DNA from: Variovorax sp. MHTC-1
GTDB lineage: Bacteria; Pseudomonadota; Gammaproteobacteria; Burkholderiales; Burkholderiaceae_C
Assembly: GCF_003984645.1 (NCBI RefSeq)
Contig: NZ_RWKI01000001.1
Location: forward strand, 620,001 to 684,000
Length of the DNA: 64,000 bases
Direction: 5' to 3'
Below are positions 7,086 through 15,132 of this stretch, piece after piece (the first letter of the stretch is position 1; each line of letters starts with the position of its first letter). The notes below the pieces were generated by a model. It searched no databases, was not told the DNA's origin, and worked only from the letters and a program-made list of their open reading frames with translations. The position numbers and the translations under genes were made by a program.

Positions 7086-8045
7086 TCAGACCATGCCGGA
7101 CTTGATCATCGTCGCGCGCAGGCTCGCGAACTCGTCGTCCACGAACTTGGCGAAGGCTTCGCCCGACAGGACGGCCGGCGTCCAGTCGTTCTTCTTCATC
7201 GCCTCGTTCCAGGTCGGCGTCTTGATCGCGGCCAGCACCAGGTCGGTCAGCGCCTTGCGCTGCTCGGCCGTGATGCCGGGCGCGCCGTAAACGCCGCGCC
7301 AGTTGCCGATCTCGACGTCGATGCCCTGCTCCTTGAGCGTCGGCACGGTGCTGCCCGGCAGGCGCGTGGCGGAAGTGACGGCGATGGCGCGCATCTTCCC
7401 CGTCTTGATGTACTCGGCGAACTCGCTGTAGCCGCTGCCCCCGACCGTGACGTTGCCGCCCAGGATGGCCGCCGTGGCCTCGCCGCCGCCGCGGAAGGCG
7501 ACGTAGTTGATCTTGGACGGATCGACGCCCACCTTCTGCGCGATCATGGCCGCGGCGATGTGCTCGGTGGAGCCGCGCGAGCCGCCGCCCCACTTGACGC
7601 TGCCCGGATCCTTCTTGAGCTGCTCGACCACGTCCTTCATGGTCTTCAGCGGCGAGTTCGCCGGCAGCACGAACACGTTGTATTCGCTCGTGATGCGCGC
7701 GATCGGCGTGGCCTGCGAGAGGTTGACCGGCGGCTTGCCGGTGATGATGCCGCCCAGCATCACGGCGCCCATCACCATCAGCGCATTGGGATCGCCCTTG
7801 GAGCCGTTGATGAACTGGGCCAGGCCCAGCGCGCCGGCGGCGCCGCCCTTGTTGTCGTAGGTGACCGTGTCGGCCAGCTTGCCGTCGGTCATGGCCTTGC
7901 CCAGCGCACGCCCCGTGGTGTCCCAACCGCCGCCCGGATTGGCCGGGATCATCATCTTGACGTTGGGGGCGGCCCAGGCCGAGAGTGGCAAGGCACCGGT
8001 GGCGGCCAGGGCGGCCAGGGACTTCAGAAAGGTATCTCGACGCAT
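7086..8045 (-). CDS. tctC: tripartite tricarboxylate transporter substrate-binding protein TctC (Bug family)
   Basis: A 319-residue periplasmic receptor. Residues 1-26 are a signal peptide (SLAALAATGALPLSAWAA) and the mature protein starts near APNVKMMIPANPGGGWD. The first family block (NPGGGWDTTGRALG) and the KGGAAGALGL segment mark the Bug/TctC family, which closes like a Venus flytrap on small organic acids. AAGGAGA precedes the ATG by about six bases. It is the first gene of tctCBA and is divergent from the tctD-tctE two-component system, which probably controls it. The ligand is a carboxylate by family precedent; which one is not known. Confidence 0.95.
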   Translation of the reverse strand: MRRDTFLKSLAALAATGALPLSAWAAPNVKMMIPANPGGGWDTTGRALGKAMTDGKLADTVTYDNKGGAAGALGLAQFINGSKGDPNALMVMGAVMLGGIITGKPPVNLSQATPIARITSEYNVFVLPANSPLKTMKDVVEQLKKDPGSVKWGGGSRGSTEHIAAAMIAQKVGVDPSKINYVAFRGGGEATAAILGGNVTVGGSGYSEFAEYIKTGKMRAIAVTSATRLPGSTVPTLKEQGIDVEIGNWRGVYGAPGITAEQRKALTDLVLAAIKTPTWNEAMKKNDWTPAVLSGEAFAKFVDDEFASLRATMIKSGMV

Positions 8046-8113
8046 GCATGTCTCCTTGGATCTGGGATGCTGAACGCCCGCTATGATGCGCCGCCCCGCT
8101 GTCAGTTGGCTGT

Positions 8114-8125
8114 CCAGTGCACTGG
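8114..8125. promoter_or_regulatory. perfect 12-bp palindrome in the tctC/tctD divergent region
   Basis: CCAGTGCACTGG is a perfect inverted repeat in the 101-base region between the divergent tctC and tctD starts, 22 bases before the tctD ATG. Its position and symmetry make it a candidate binding site for the response regulator TctD. Function is inferred from position only. Confidence 0.4.
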
Positions 8126-8146
8126 GGTAAACACCGAATTCCGGCC

Positions 8147-8827
8147 ATGAAGCTGCTGCTAGTCGAAGACGATCCGTCGATGCAAACCACGCTGCAGCGC
8201 ACGCTCGGGCGCCGCATGATCGACGTGCGTCTTTGCGGCGACGGCGCCGAGGCGCTCGCGCAATGGCGCGCCCTCGAGCCCGACGTGGTGGCGCTCGACC
8301 TCAGCCTTCCCACGCTCGACGGCCTGCAGGTGCTGGCCCAGGCACGCGCCGAAGGCCTGCGCACGCCGGTGCTGCTCCTGACCGCGCGCGGCACGGTCGG
8401 CGACCGCGTCGTCGGCCTCAACGCGGGTGCCGACGACTACCTGCCCAAGCCCTTCGACCTCGACGAACTCGAAGCGCGCATCCGCGCCCTGCACCGGCGC
8501 CACCAGAGCGCCGGGCCCGAAGCCGCGACCCAGCTGCCGCAGGTCGGCGGACTGCGCTACGAAGCCGACAGCGGCGCGATCTACCACCGTGCCGAGGTGC
8601 TCGAGCTCACGCCGCGCGAGCTCGCGCTGCTCAAGGCGCTGATGGTCAAGCCGGGCCACGCGGTCAGCAAGGAGCGCCTGTTCGAGCTGGTCTTTCCCGG
8701 CGAGGCGGACGTGCAGTACGAAGCGATCGAGGTCGTCGTCTACCGCCTGCGCAAGAAGCTCGCGGGCACCGGCGCCGCCTTGATGACGCTGCGCGGCCTG
8801 GGCTATCTGCTGCGCGAAGAACGATGA
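8147..8827 (+). CDS. tctD: OmpR/PhoB-family response regulator (TctD-like)
   Basis: A 226-residue two-domain regulator. Residues 1-115 form a receiver domain with acidic pair Glu7/Asp8, phospho-acceptor Asp51 in ALDLSLP, Thr79 and Lys101 in PKPFD. Residues about 130-225 form a winged-helix DNA-binding domain (LTPRELALLKAL, then VVVYRLRKKL and LRGLGYLL). It is activated by phosphorylation from the kinase encoded next, whose ATG overlaps its TGA by four bases. Its divergence from tctCBA and the known tctD-tctE arrangement suggest that it turns on the transporter when substrate is present. Confidence 0.93.
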   Translation: MKLLLVEDDPSMQTTLQRTLGRRMIDVRLCGDGAEALAQWRALEPDVVALDLSLPTLDGLQVLAQARAEGLRTPVLLLTARGTVGDRVVGLNAGADDYLPKPFDLDELEARIRALHRRHQSAGPEAATQLPQVGGLRYEADSGAIYHRAEVLELTPRELALLKALMVKPGHAVSKERLFELVFPGEADVQYEAIEVVVYRLRKKLAGTGAALMTLRGLGYLLREER

Positions 8828-10236
8828 TCCGGCCTTTCTCGCTGCGCGCCAGGCTGCTGGTCGGCATCCTGGCGCCGGTCGCGCTGTTCATCGTGATCAA
8901 CAGCGTGAGCCTCTATCGCCAGAGCCTGGCGGCCGCGACCACCGCCTACGACCGCACGCTGCTCGCCTCGGCCAAGACCATCGGCGAGCAGCTCGACGTG
9001 GAGGGCTACGACGAGGATGCCTCGCTGCGCGCCATCGTTCCCTACTCCGCGCTCGAAGCCTTCGAGGCCGACAACAAGAGCCGCATGTTCTATCGCGTCT
9101 CGGCGCAGGACGGCGAAATGATCTCGGGCTTTGCCGAGCTACCCTTCTGGCGCGGCAAGCTGCCGGACCGCCCGCCCTACGCGGCGCTGGTGGACTTCTA
9201 CGATGCGCGCTTCCGCGAACAGCCGGTGCGCGTGGCGGTGCTGCTGCAGCCGGTGGCGAGCGCGCGCGGGCGCGGCATGGCGGTGGTGCAGGTGGCCGAG
9301 ACGCTGGAGCTGCGCGAGACGCTGGCGCGCAAGCTGCTCGTCGACATGCTCTGGCGCCAGCTGGTGCTGCTGGCGGTGATCGCGGGGGTCACCGTGTTCG
9401 TGGTGCAGCGCGCTACCCGGCCGGTGCGCCAGCTGGGCGAAGCCATCGAGGCCCGGGCCGCCGACGATCTCTCGCCGATAGACGCGCCCGACGCGCCGCG
9501 CGAGCTGCGCCCCATGGTCGACGCCACCACCCGCGTCATGGGCCGGCTGCAGCGGCTGCTGGACCACCAGAAGCGCTTCGTGCGCGACAGCGCGCACCAG
9601 CTGCGCACGCCGCTGGCCGTGCTCAAGGCCCAGGTGCAGTCGGCGCGCCGCGGGGACGTGCCGACCGCGCAGGCGCTGGACGAGATCGGCGAAACGGTGG
9701 AGCGCGCGACCCTGCTTGCCAACCAGATGCTCTCGCTCGCCAAGGTCGAGCAGCTGCGGCAGCAGCCCGAGTCGGTGACGCTGGAGCTCGGCGAGGCGGT
9801 GCGCCAGGTGGCACTCGATGTGTCGCCGCTCCTGGCGGACAAGGCGCTCGACTTCGAGCTCTCGGTCGACGCGGCGCCGGTGTGGGTGCGCGCGCATCGC
9901 TGGATGCTGCAGGAACTGGCGCGCAACCTGCTGCACAACGCCATCAAGCACAGCCCGCGCGGCGGTGCGCTCGCGGTGCGTGTGCATGCCGAGGGCGATA
10001 TGGCGGTGCTCGGAGTTCGCGACGACGGACCCGGCATCTCCGACGAATTGCGGCAGCGCCTCTTCGCGCCCTTCGCGGCCGGCGACCTGGTCAGCGGCTC
10101 CGGACTCGGGCTGGCGATCTGCCGCGAGATCGTGCTCGCCCTGGACGGGCGCATCGCGCTCGAGAACCGGGAAGCAGGCGGACAGCATGTCGGCTTGGAT
10201 GCCGTCGTGCATCTCCCGCTGGCGCGCGATACTTGA
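8824..10236 (+). CDS. tctE: sensor histidine kinase (TctE-like)
   Basis: A 470-residue membrane kinase. Transmembrane helix one is at about residues 9-27, a periplasmic TctE-type N-terminal sensor region follows to about 175, helix two is at about 178-198, and a HAMP linker follows. The dimerisation and phospho-acceptor box is DSAHQLRTPLAVLK. The ATPase part has an N box (NLLHNAIKHSPRG), G1 (DDGPGISDELRQRLF) and G2 (GSGLGLAICREI). All key residues are present, so it should be active. The start at 8824 gives the ATGA overlap with tctD. It probably senses an external carboxylate and phosphorylates TctD. Confidence 0.93.
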   Translation: MIRPFSLRARLLVGILAPVALFIVINSVSLYRQSLAAATTAYDRTLLASAKTIGEQLDVEGYDEDASLRAIVPYSALEAFEADNKSRMFYRVSAQDGEMISGFAELPFWRGKLPDRPPYAALVDFYDARFREQPVRVAVLLQPVASARGRGMAVVQVAETLELRETLARKLLVDMLWRQLVLLAVIAGVTVFVVQRATRPVRQLGEAIEARAADDLSPIDAPDAPRELRPMVDATTRVMGRLQRLLDHQKRFVRDSAHQLRTPLAVLKAQVQSARRGDVPTAQALDEIGETVERATLLANQMLSLAKVEQLRQQPESVTLELGEAVRQVALDVSPLLADKALDFELSVDAAPVWVRAHRWMLQELARNLLHNAIKHSPRGGALAVRVHAEGDMAVLGVRDDGPGISDELRQRLFAPFAAGDLVSGSGLGLAICREIVLALDGRIALENREAGGQHVGLDAVVHLPLARDT

Positions 10237-10241
10237 AGTAC

Positions 10242-10667
10242 ATGGATCGACTTCGCATCGACAAGTGGCTCTGGGCCGCACGCTTCTTCAAGACGCGTTC
10301 GCTCGCGGCCGAAGAGATCGCAAAGAACCGCGTGCAGGTCAACGGCGACGTGGCCAAGGCTTCGCGCGAGGTGAAGGTGGGCGACACGGTCGCGATGCGG
10401 CTCGGCCCCCTGAGCCGCATCGTCCTGGTACGCGGCCTCAGCGGCCAGCGCGGCCCGGCGCCGGTGGCGCAGCAGCTCTACGAAGAAACGCCCGAGAGCT
10501 TGGCGGCGCAGGCGGCTGCACGCGAGCAGCGCCGCATGGGCAGCGAGCCGGCGCTCAGCATCGAGCAGGGGCGGCCCACCAAGCGCAACCGGCGCGAGCT
10601 CGACGACGCGCGCCGCGTCGACTGGGACAGCCGCTGGAGCGCCTCGCTGGACCCCGACGACAGCTGA
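10242..10667 (+). CDS. hslR: ribosome-associated heat shock protein Hsp15 (S4 domain)
   Basis: A 141-residue protein with an N-terminal S4 RNA-binding domain (residues 1-60: RIDKWLWAARFFKTRS, then KNRVQVNGDVAKAS) and a basic, charged tail, as in HslR. In E. coli Hsp15 binds stalled 50S subunits that still carry peptidyl-tRNA and helps recycle them. The ATG at 10242 is five bases after the tctE stop, so it may be read through from tctDE, although its function is unrelated. The length is close to the family norm. Confidence 0.9.
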   Translation: MDRLRIDKWLWAARFFKTRSLAAEEIAKNRVQVNGDVAKASREVKVGDTVAMRLGPLSRIVLVRGLSGQRGPAPVAQQLYEETPESLAAQAAAREQRRMGSEPALSIEQGRPTKRNRRELDDARRVDWDSRWSASLDPDDS

Positions 10668-10716
10668 ACATCGCGTACCCTCTCGGACTCGTTGTTTTCG
10701 CAAGGAGTCCCTGCGC

Positions 10717-11523
10717 ATGGCCAGCTTCAAGAATTTCCGCGTCGGCAGCAACTTCAGGCTGCAATCCATCGATTCCGCCGATACGGCTTTCATCGAAGGA
10801 CCCGAAGACGCGCAGCGCGAACGGCTCGATACGCTGGCGAGCGAGCTCGACGAGCTGCAGAACCTGCTGCATGCCGAGGGCCGGCGCAAGCTGCTGCTGG
10901 TGCTGCAGGGCATGGACACCAGCGGTAAGGACGGCACCATCCGCTGGGTGTTCTCGCGCACCTCGCCGCTCGGCGTGCGGGTGACGGCCTTCAAGGCGCC
11001 GACCGAGGACGAACGCGCGCGCGACTTTCTCTGGCGCTGCCACGCCGTGGTGCCGCGCAGCGGCGAGATCATGGTCTGGAACCGCAGCCACTACGAGGAC
11101 GTGCTGGTGCCGGTGGTCGAAGGCTGGATCGACAAGGCCGAGACCCGGCGCCGCTACGCGCAGATCAACGACTTCGAGCGGCTGCTCGCCGAAACGGGCA
11201 CCGTGATCGTCAAGTGCATGCTGCACATCAGCAAGGACGTGCAGCGCGAACGCCTGCAGGCGCGCATCGACGAGCCCGAGAAGCGCTGGAAATTCAAGCT
11301 CGACGACCTGGACGTGCGCAAGAAATGGGGCGACTACCAGCGCACCTACGAGAAGGCGCTGGCCGCCACCTCCAGCGACCATGCGCCCTGGCACGTGGTG
11401 CCGGCCGACAGCAAGCGCCATCGCAACCTGATGATCGCGCAGCTGCTCGTCAAGACCCTGCGCGAGATGAAGCTCAAGGCGCCGCCCGGCGACCCGGCCA
11501 TGGAGGGGCTGATCGTTCAGTAG
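10717..11523 (+). CDS. polyphosphate kinase 2 family protein (PPK2)
   Basis: A 268-residue single-domain kinase. Walker A is GMDTSGKDG (residues 65-73). The lid and substrate region includes VWNRSHYEDVLVPVV, and RRYAQINDFERLL and KCMLHISKDVQRERL are typical of PPK2. PPK2 enzymes move phosphate between polyphosphate and nucleotides. A single-domain protein of this size usually converts NDP to NTP or NMP to NDP with polyphosphate as donor. An AAGGAG Shine-Dalgarno lies about nine bases before the ATG. It stands alone between hslR and a small membrane protein. The nucleotide preference cannot be assigned. Confidence 0.93.
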   Translation: MASFKNFRVGSNFRLQSIDSADTAFIEGPEDAQRERLDTLASELDELQNLLHAEGRRKLLLVLQGMDTSGKDGTIRWVFSRTSPLGVRVTAFKAPTEDERARDFLWRCHAVVPRSGEIMVWNRSHYEDVLVPVVEGWIDKAETRRRYAQINDFERLLAETGTVIVKCMLHISKDVQRERLQARIDEPEKRWKFKLDDLDVRKKWGDYQRTYEKALAATSSDHAPWHVVPADSKRHRNLMIAQLLVKTLREMKLKAPPGDPAMEGLIVQ

Positions 11524-11639
11524 GGCCGTCAAGGGTCCTGGCCGCTTTTCTCCCCCAAATGGCGTATTGAAAGGGCTTGGGCCCGGTGAGAGACTTCGCG
11601 CTCGCTCGATTCCGGGCCATCACCAACCCCAAGACAAAG

Positions 11640-11816
11640 ATGGACGTCTTCACCTATTCAGAGCTGCTCACAGGCCTTCTTGCGGCGCTGGGCACCGGCA
11701 TGCTGCTCCTGACGGCAACCAGCAGGGCACCGAAGGCGCTGCACGACGAGATCGCGCACCGGGTCGAACAGTCGATCGCCTTGCTCGACGACTGCAAGGA
11801 CGCGCCCTCGCGCTGA
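11640..11816 (+). CDS. small putative membrane protein, function unknown
   Basis: A 58-codon ORF (MDVFTYSELLTGLLAALGTG...) with one hydrophobic stretch (LLAALGTGMLLLTATS) followed by a charged helix with DEIAHRVEQSIALLDDC. It looks like a small single-pass membrane protein, but the Shine-Dalgarno is weak. A longer version from a TTG at 11577 is possible. It has no recognised family. Codon use resembles the neighbouring genes, with GC-rich third positions, which is the main reason to list it. Confidence 0.4.
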   Translation: MDVFTYSELLTGLLAALGTGMLLLTATSRAPKALHDEIAHRVEQSIALLDDCKDAPSR

Positions 11817-11884
11817 CTTCATCAAAGATCTGTCAGCTCCTCATCGATGGCGCGCGGTCTTGATGAGATCTGGTGCCACTGCCG

Positions 11885-13129
11885 ATGCCAGTCGCGCCGG
11901 TGCGTGAAACGCAGCTCGCCGTCGCCGTCGTCGGTGCAGGCGTCGTCGGCAGCTGCATTGCGCTCGCACTGCAGAAGCGCGGCGCCGCGGTCACGCTGAT
12001 CGATCGCGACGAACCCGGGCGCGGCTGCAGCTACGGCAACTCGGGGGCCATCAGCCCGGGCTCGCTGGCGCCGCTCGCGATGCCGGGGATTCTGTCCTCG
12101 GTGCCCGGCATGCTGCTGGACGAGGAAGGCCCGCTGCATCTTCCGCTGCGCTACCTGCCGACGGCGCTGCCCTGGCTGCTGCGCTTCATCGCCTCCGCGC
12201 AGCCCTCGCGCGTCGCGCTCTCGGCCGACAAGCTGGCCGCGCTGCACGCGGGCGCCGTCGACCGCCACGCCCAGTTGGCGCGCGAGCTGGGCGTGCCCGA
12301 GCTTTTCGTGCGCCGCGGGCATCTGCATCTCTATCCGGACGCGCGGACGCTGGCCAAGGATGCCGCCGTATGGCGCATGCGCCAGCACTACGGCTACCCG
12401 TTTCAGCAACTCGACCGCGCCGGCATCCTGGCGCTCGAACCGCGCGTGGGCGAGCGCTACCAGGTCGGCGTCTTCATGGCCGACCACGCGACCATCGTCA
12501 ATCCCTTCCGCTACGTGCAGGCGATGGTGCGCGCCTTCGCCAGTCGCGGCGGCCAACAGCGGCGCGACGAGGTGCAGGCGATGACGCCGCTGGCCGACGG
12601 CCGCTGGCAGCTGCGCACGGCGGCGGAGGCCGATGCCGCGGCCAACGGCTTCGACCGGGTCGTGGTGGCCGCCGGCGCATGGGCGCGCCGGCTGCTGGAC
12701 CCGCTCGGCGTGCGGCTCGCACTCGAGAGCCAGCGCGGCTACCACGTGCAGTTCGACGGCGGGCGCGACACCGTCTCGCGCACCGTGATCCTGGCCGACC
12801 GCAAGATCTTCGTCACGCCGATGGAAGACGGCCTGCGCGTCGGCGGCACGGTGGAGTTCGGCGGCCTCGCGAGTCCGCCAGAGCCGCGCCGCGCCGCGAT
12901 CCTCGAGCGCATCGCACGCGAGACCTTCGGCGGGCTCGAGGCGCTGTCGTCCACCCAGTGGATGGGCCACCGGCCCTGCATGCCCGACTCGGTGCCGGTC
13001 ATCGGCCCCGCCGCCGGCCGGCCCGGCCTGTGGCTCGCCGTCGGCCACGGGCACCTCGGCCTCACGGATTCCATCAACACCGCGCAGCGCATCGCCGACG
13101 GCATGCTCGCCGCGCGGGAGGCAAGCTGA
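11885..13129 (+). CDS. FAD-dependent D-amino-acid dehydrogenase/oxidase family protein (DadA-like)
   Basis: A 414-residue DAO-superfamily flavoprotein. The N-terminal dinucleotide fold is VAVVGAGVVGSCIALALQKR. GCSYGNSGAISPGS near residue 50 is the flavin-contacting block of DadA-type dehydrogenases. The C-terminal FAD-binding motif is GHGHLGLTDSINTAQRIAD. Family members oxidise D-amino acids or related amines and pass electrons to quinone. A GTG at 11873 is an alternative start four codons upstream; neither has a strong Shine-Dalgarno. The neighbours do not identify the substrate. Confidence 0.85.
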   Translation: MPVAPVRETQLAVAVVGAGVVGSCIALALQKRGAAVTLIDRDEPGRGCSYGNSGAISPGSLAPLAMPGILSSVPGMLLDEEGPLHLPLRYLPTALPWLLRFIASAQPSRVALSADKLAALHAGAVDRHAQLARELGVPELFVRRGHLHLYPDARTLAKDAAVWRMRQHYGYPFQQLDRAGILALEPRVGERYQVGVFMADHATIVNPFRYVQAMVRAFASRGGQQRRDEVQAMTPLADGRWQLRTAAEADAAANGFDRVVVAAGAWARRLLDPLGVRLALESQRGYHVQFDGGRDTVSRTVILADRKIFVTPMEDGLRVGGTVEFGGLASPPEPRRAAILERIARETFGGLEALSSTQWMGHRPCMPDSVPVIGPAAGRPGLWLAVGHGHLGLTDSINTAQRIADGMLAAREAS

Positions 13130-13201
13130 ACACGGGATTCAGCTTTTGGATGTCTGCCGGTCGGACCGGGTGGATCAAGCGGCCTCGGAGACCGCGAGCA
13201 G

Positions 13202-13430
13202 CTACTCGAAGGTCAATGCCCCGCTGGCAACCGTCGCGCGCCAGCGCCTTGACTCTTCGACGATGTATCTGCCGAAATCCTCGGGACTGCCGGCGCTTGG
13301 CTCGACACCCCATTTCGCGAAAGCCGCTGCGACGCAGGAGGCGGCGTGGACGTTCGCGCCGATCGGTGGCGTGGCCGTGTTCATCGCAGCCCGCCACCCC
13401 AGGACCTGCTGCGCGTCGAGCCGCGCCTGC
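13202..13430 (-). pseudogene. C-terminal remnant of a Bug/TctC-type periplasmic receptor
   Basis: Minus-strand sequence between the SDR gene and dadA-like gene encodes WGVEPSAGSPEDFGRYIVEE and then SRRWRATVASGALTFE before a stop. This is the typical last 35-40 residues of Bug receptors, in which a Gly-x-x-Pro-x-Gly turn is followed by SPEDF, an aromatic-containing helix and a final KASG-like segment; compare the intact receptor ending at 17941. Upstream of about residue 25 of the frame no receptor sequence remains and the SDR gene begins. The N-terminal 85-90 percent has been lost, probably when the SDR/IclR/TRAP region was rearranged. It has no plausible translation start of its own and should not yield a working protein. 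Confidence 0.6.
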
Positions 13431-14201
13431 CTACATCCCGGCCGCGAGGAAGCCCCCGTCCACTGCCAGCGTGACGCCGGTCACATAGCGCGCCGCCGGC
13501 GACGCCAGGAACACCGCAGCGCCGACGAGCTCATCGAGCTCGCCGAAGCGGCCCATCGGAATGCGCGACATGGCCCTCTGCTTCCGCTCGTCGGTCATCG
13601 AGTCCTTGTTGAGGTCCGTCATGAAGAAGCCCGGCGCAATCGCATTGACGCGCACGCCGCGTGCGGCCCATTCGGAGGCAAGAGTTTCGGTGAGTGCGCG
13701 AACCGCGTGCTTGCTCATGCAATAGATCCCGTTGCGCGCAAAGCCGCGGAACGACGCGAGCGAGGCGATGCCGATGATGCAGCCGCTGCCCCGCTCGAGC
13801 ATGGCCGATCCGAAGCGCGTCGAGGCGAACCAGACGCTCTTCGCATTGGTGTCCATGATGCGGTCGTAGTCCGCCTCGTCGTATTCTTCGGCCGCTTTCA
13901 GGCGCATGACGCCCTGCGCGTTGACCAGCACGTCGGGCAGGCCCACCGACCCGATCACGTCTGCGCGCAGCTGCTCCAGCGCCTGCAAGTCCGCTGCGTC
14001 CACGCAGAAGGCCCTCGACTCGGCGCCGTGCGACTGGATCAGCGCGCAGGATTGCGCCAGCATCTCCGGTCGGCGGCCGGCCACGTGGACATCGGCGCCG
14101 GCATCGGCCAGGCCGACCGCGATGGCTCGGCCGATGCCGCTGCCGCCGCCGATCACCAGCGCCTGCAGGCCTTCGAGCGTGAAGCGTTCCTCGTGCGTCA
14201 T
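13431..14201 (-). CDS. short-chain dehydrogenase/reductase (SDR)
   Basis: A 256-residue classical SDR. The cofactor-binding motif is VIGGGSGIGRAIAVGLA near residue 15, the structural motif is NAQG, and the catalytic Ser, Tyr and Lys lie in IIGIASLAS and YCMSKHAV. The C-terminal part NAIAPGFFMTDL is also typical. It should oxidise a hydroxyl group or reduce a ketone with NAD(P)H. GAGGAGAG precedes the ATG by about seven bases. The ATG overlaps the iclR stop by four bases, so the two are cotranslated. Being paired with a regulator and divergent from a TRAP transporter suggests that it works on the acid imported by DctPQM. Confidence 0.9.
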   Translation of the reverse strand: MTHEERFTLEGLQALVIGGGSGIGRAIAVGLADAGADVHVAGRRPEMLAQSCALIQSHGAESRAFCVDAADLQALEQLRADVIGSVGLPDVLVNAQGVMRLKAAEEYDEADYDRIMDTNAKSVWFASTRFGSAMLERGSGCIIGIASLASFRGFARNGIYCMSKHAVRALTETLASEWAARGVRVNAIAPGFFMTDLNKDSMTDERKQRAMSRIPMGRFGELDELVGAAVFLASPAARYVTGVTLAVDGGFLAAGM

Positions 14202-15070
14202 GCGTTCTCTCCTCGGTGGGATGGCGGAATGCGAACGAAGCCCAACTGCTCCGACAGTTCCCGCGCCAGCACTGCCAGCGGCGTGCGCACGGCCAGCAGC
14301 TTCTGATGCGTCATGCGCTGCCGAGGCCCCAACACGCACATCGACGCCACGACCTCGCCTGTGTAGCAGAACACCGGCATGGCGATGCAGCGCAAGCCCT
14401 TGAACTGCTCCTCGTCGTCGAGCGCGTAGCCCGCGTTGCGAATGCGGCGCAGCTCGCTCTCGAACGCCTCCGGCGTGGTGATGGTCTTGGGCGTGAGCGG
14501 CCGCATCGGCTCGCGCGCCAGCGCAGCCACGACCTCGGCGCGCGGCAGCCAGGCGGCCAGCGCCTTGCCGACCGCGGTGCAGTAGATCGGGCGCACCGCA
14601 CCCACGTCCTGCACCACGCGCACCGGCCCGTCGGCTTCGCGCTTGGCCGCGATGGTCACCTTGCCGCCGGTCCAGACGGCCACGCTGCTGCCTTCGCCGG
14701 TCTCCCGCGTCAGCCGCTCCAGGTAGGGCTGCGCCAGATCCCCGATCTGCTCGGCGCTCCATCTGCGCTCGGTGAGCTGATGCAGCCTCGCCGTCAGGGC
14801 ATAGCTGCGCGTCTCCTCTTCCTGACGCAGCCAGCCCAGGCCCACCAGGGTCTGCATCAGATGGTGGGCCGTGCTTCGATGCAGGCCCAGGCGGCGCGCG
14901 GCATCGGTCAGCGCGACCGGGCCGGCCGTACCCGCCAGCAGCTCGAGCACGGCCAGGCCGCGCTCGAGGGATCGATGGGTGCTCGGGCCGGCGTCCGTAG
15001 AGGACGCCTTCGAACGGACGCGCGCGGCGCGCCCGGGGAGCTGTTTCATAGTCTTAAACGCTATTGCCAT
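14198..15070 (-). CDS. IclR-family transcriptional regulator
   Basis: A 290-residue regulator with an N-terminal winged helix (residues about 40-100: SLERGLAVLELLAGT, LTDAARRLGLHRSTAHHLMQ) and a C-terminal IclR effector domain (about 115-285: YCTAVGKALAAWLP, FCYTGEVVASMCVLGP). IclR proteins bind small organic acids and usually repress catabolic operons. It heads the iclR-SDR operon and is divergent from dctPQM, with 62 bases between the starts, so it probably controls both. The ATG at 15070 is used; an ATG at 15049 is a possible alternative. Neither start has a clear Shine-Dalgarno. Confidence 0.9.
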   Translation of the reverse strand: MAIAFKTMKQLPGRAARVRSKASSTDAGPSTHRSLERGLAVLELLAGTAGPVALTDAARRLGLHRSTAHHLMQTLVGLGWLRQEEETRSYALTARLHQLTERRWSAEQIGDLAQPYLERLTRETGEGSSVAVWTGGKVTIAAKREADGPVRVVQDVGAVRPIYCTAVGKALAAWLPRAEVVAALAREPMRPLTPKTITTPEAFESELRRIRNAGYALDDEEQFKGLRCIAMPVFCYTGEVVASMCVLGPRQRMTHQKLLAVRTPLAVLARELSEQLGFVRIPPSHRGENA

Positions 15071-15091
15071 GTATGTTTCATTTTCTAGAAT
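15063..15091 (+). promoter_or_regulatory. candidate promoter and operator between iclR and dctP
   Basis: The short divergent region holds TAGAAT (15086-15091) as a possible -10 for dctP, with ATTGCC (15063-15068) 17 bases upstream. An 8-bp palindrome TTCTAGAA (15083-15090) overlaps the -10 and is a possible IclR contact. The pattern is seen in the sequence but the function is inferred. Confidence 0.3.
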
Positions 15092-15132
15092 AGCACCAGG
15101 TGGTCTCCAAAGTCCGCCACAGGAGACAAGAG

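Noticed and set aside
4430-7105. 891-codon plus-strand ORF antisense to tctA and tctB
   Set aside because: It is rich in Arg, Gln, His and Asp as expected for the reverse of membrane-protein codons, and tctA/tctB are unmistakable on the other strand.
11524-11576. Terminator after the PPK2 gene
   Set aside because: The GGCC elements could pair only over four bases and the T-run is short and interrupted.
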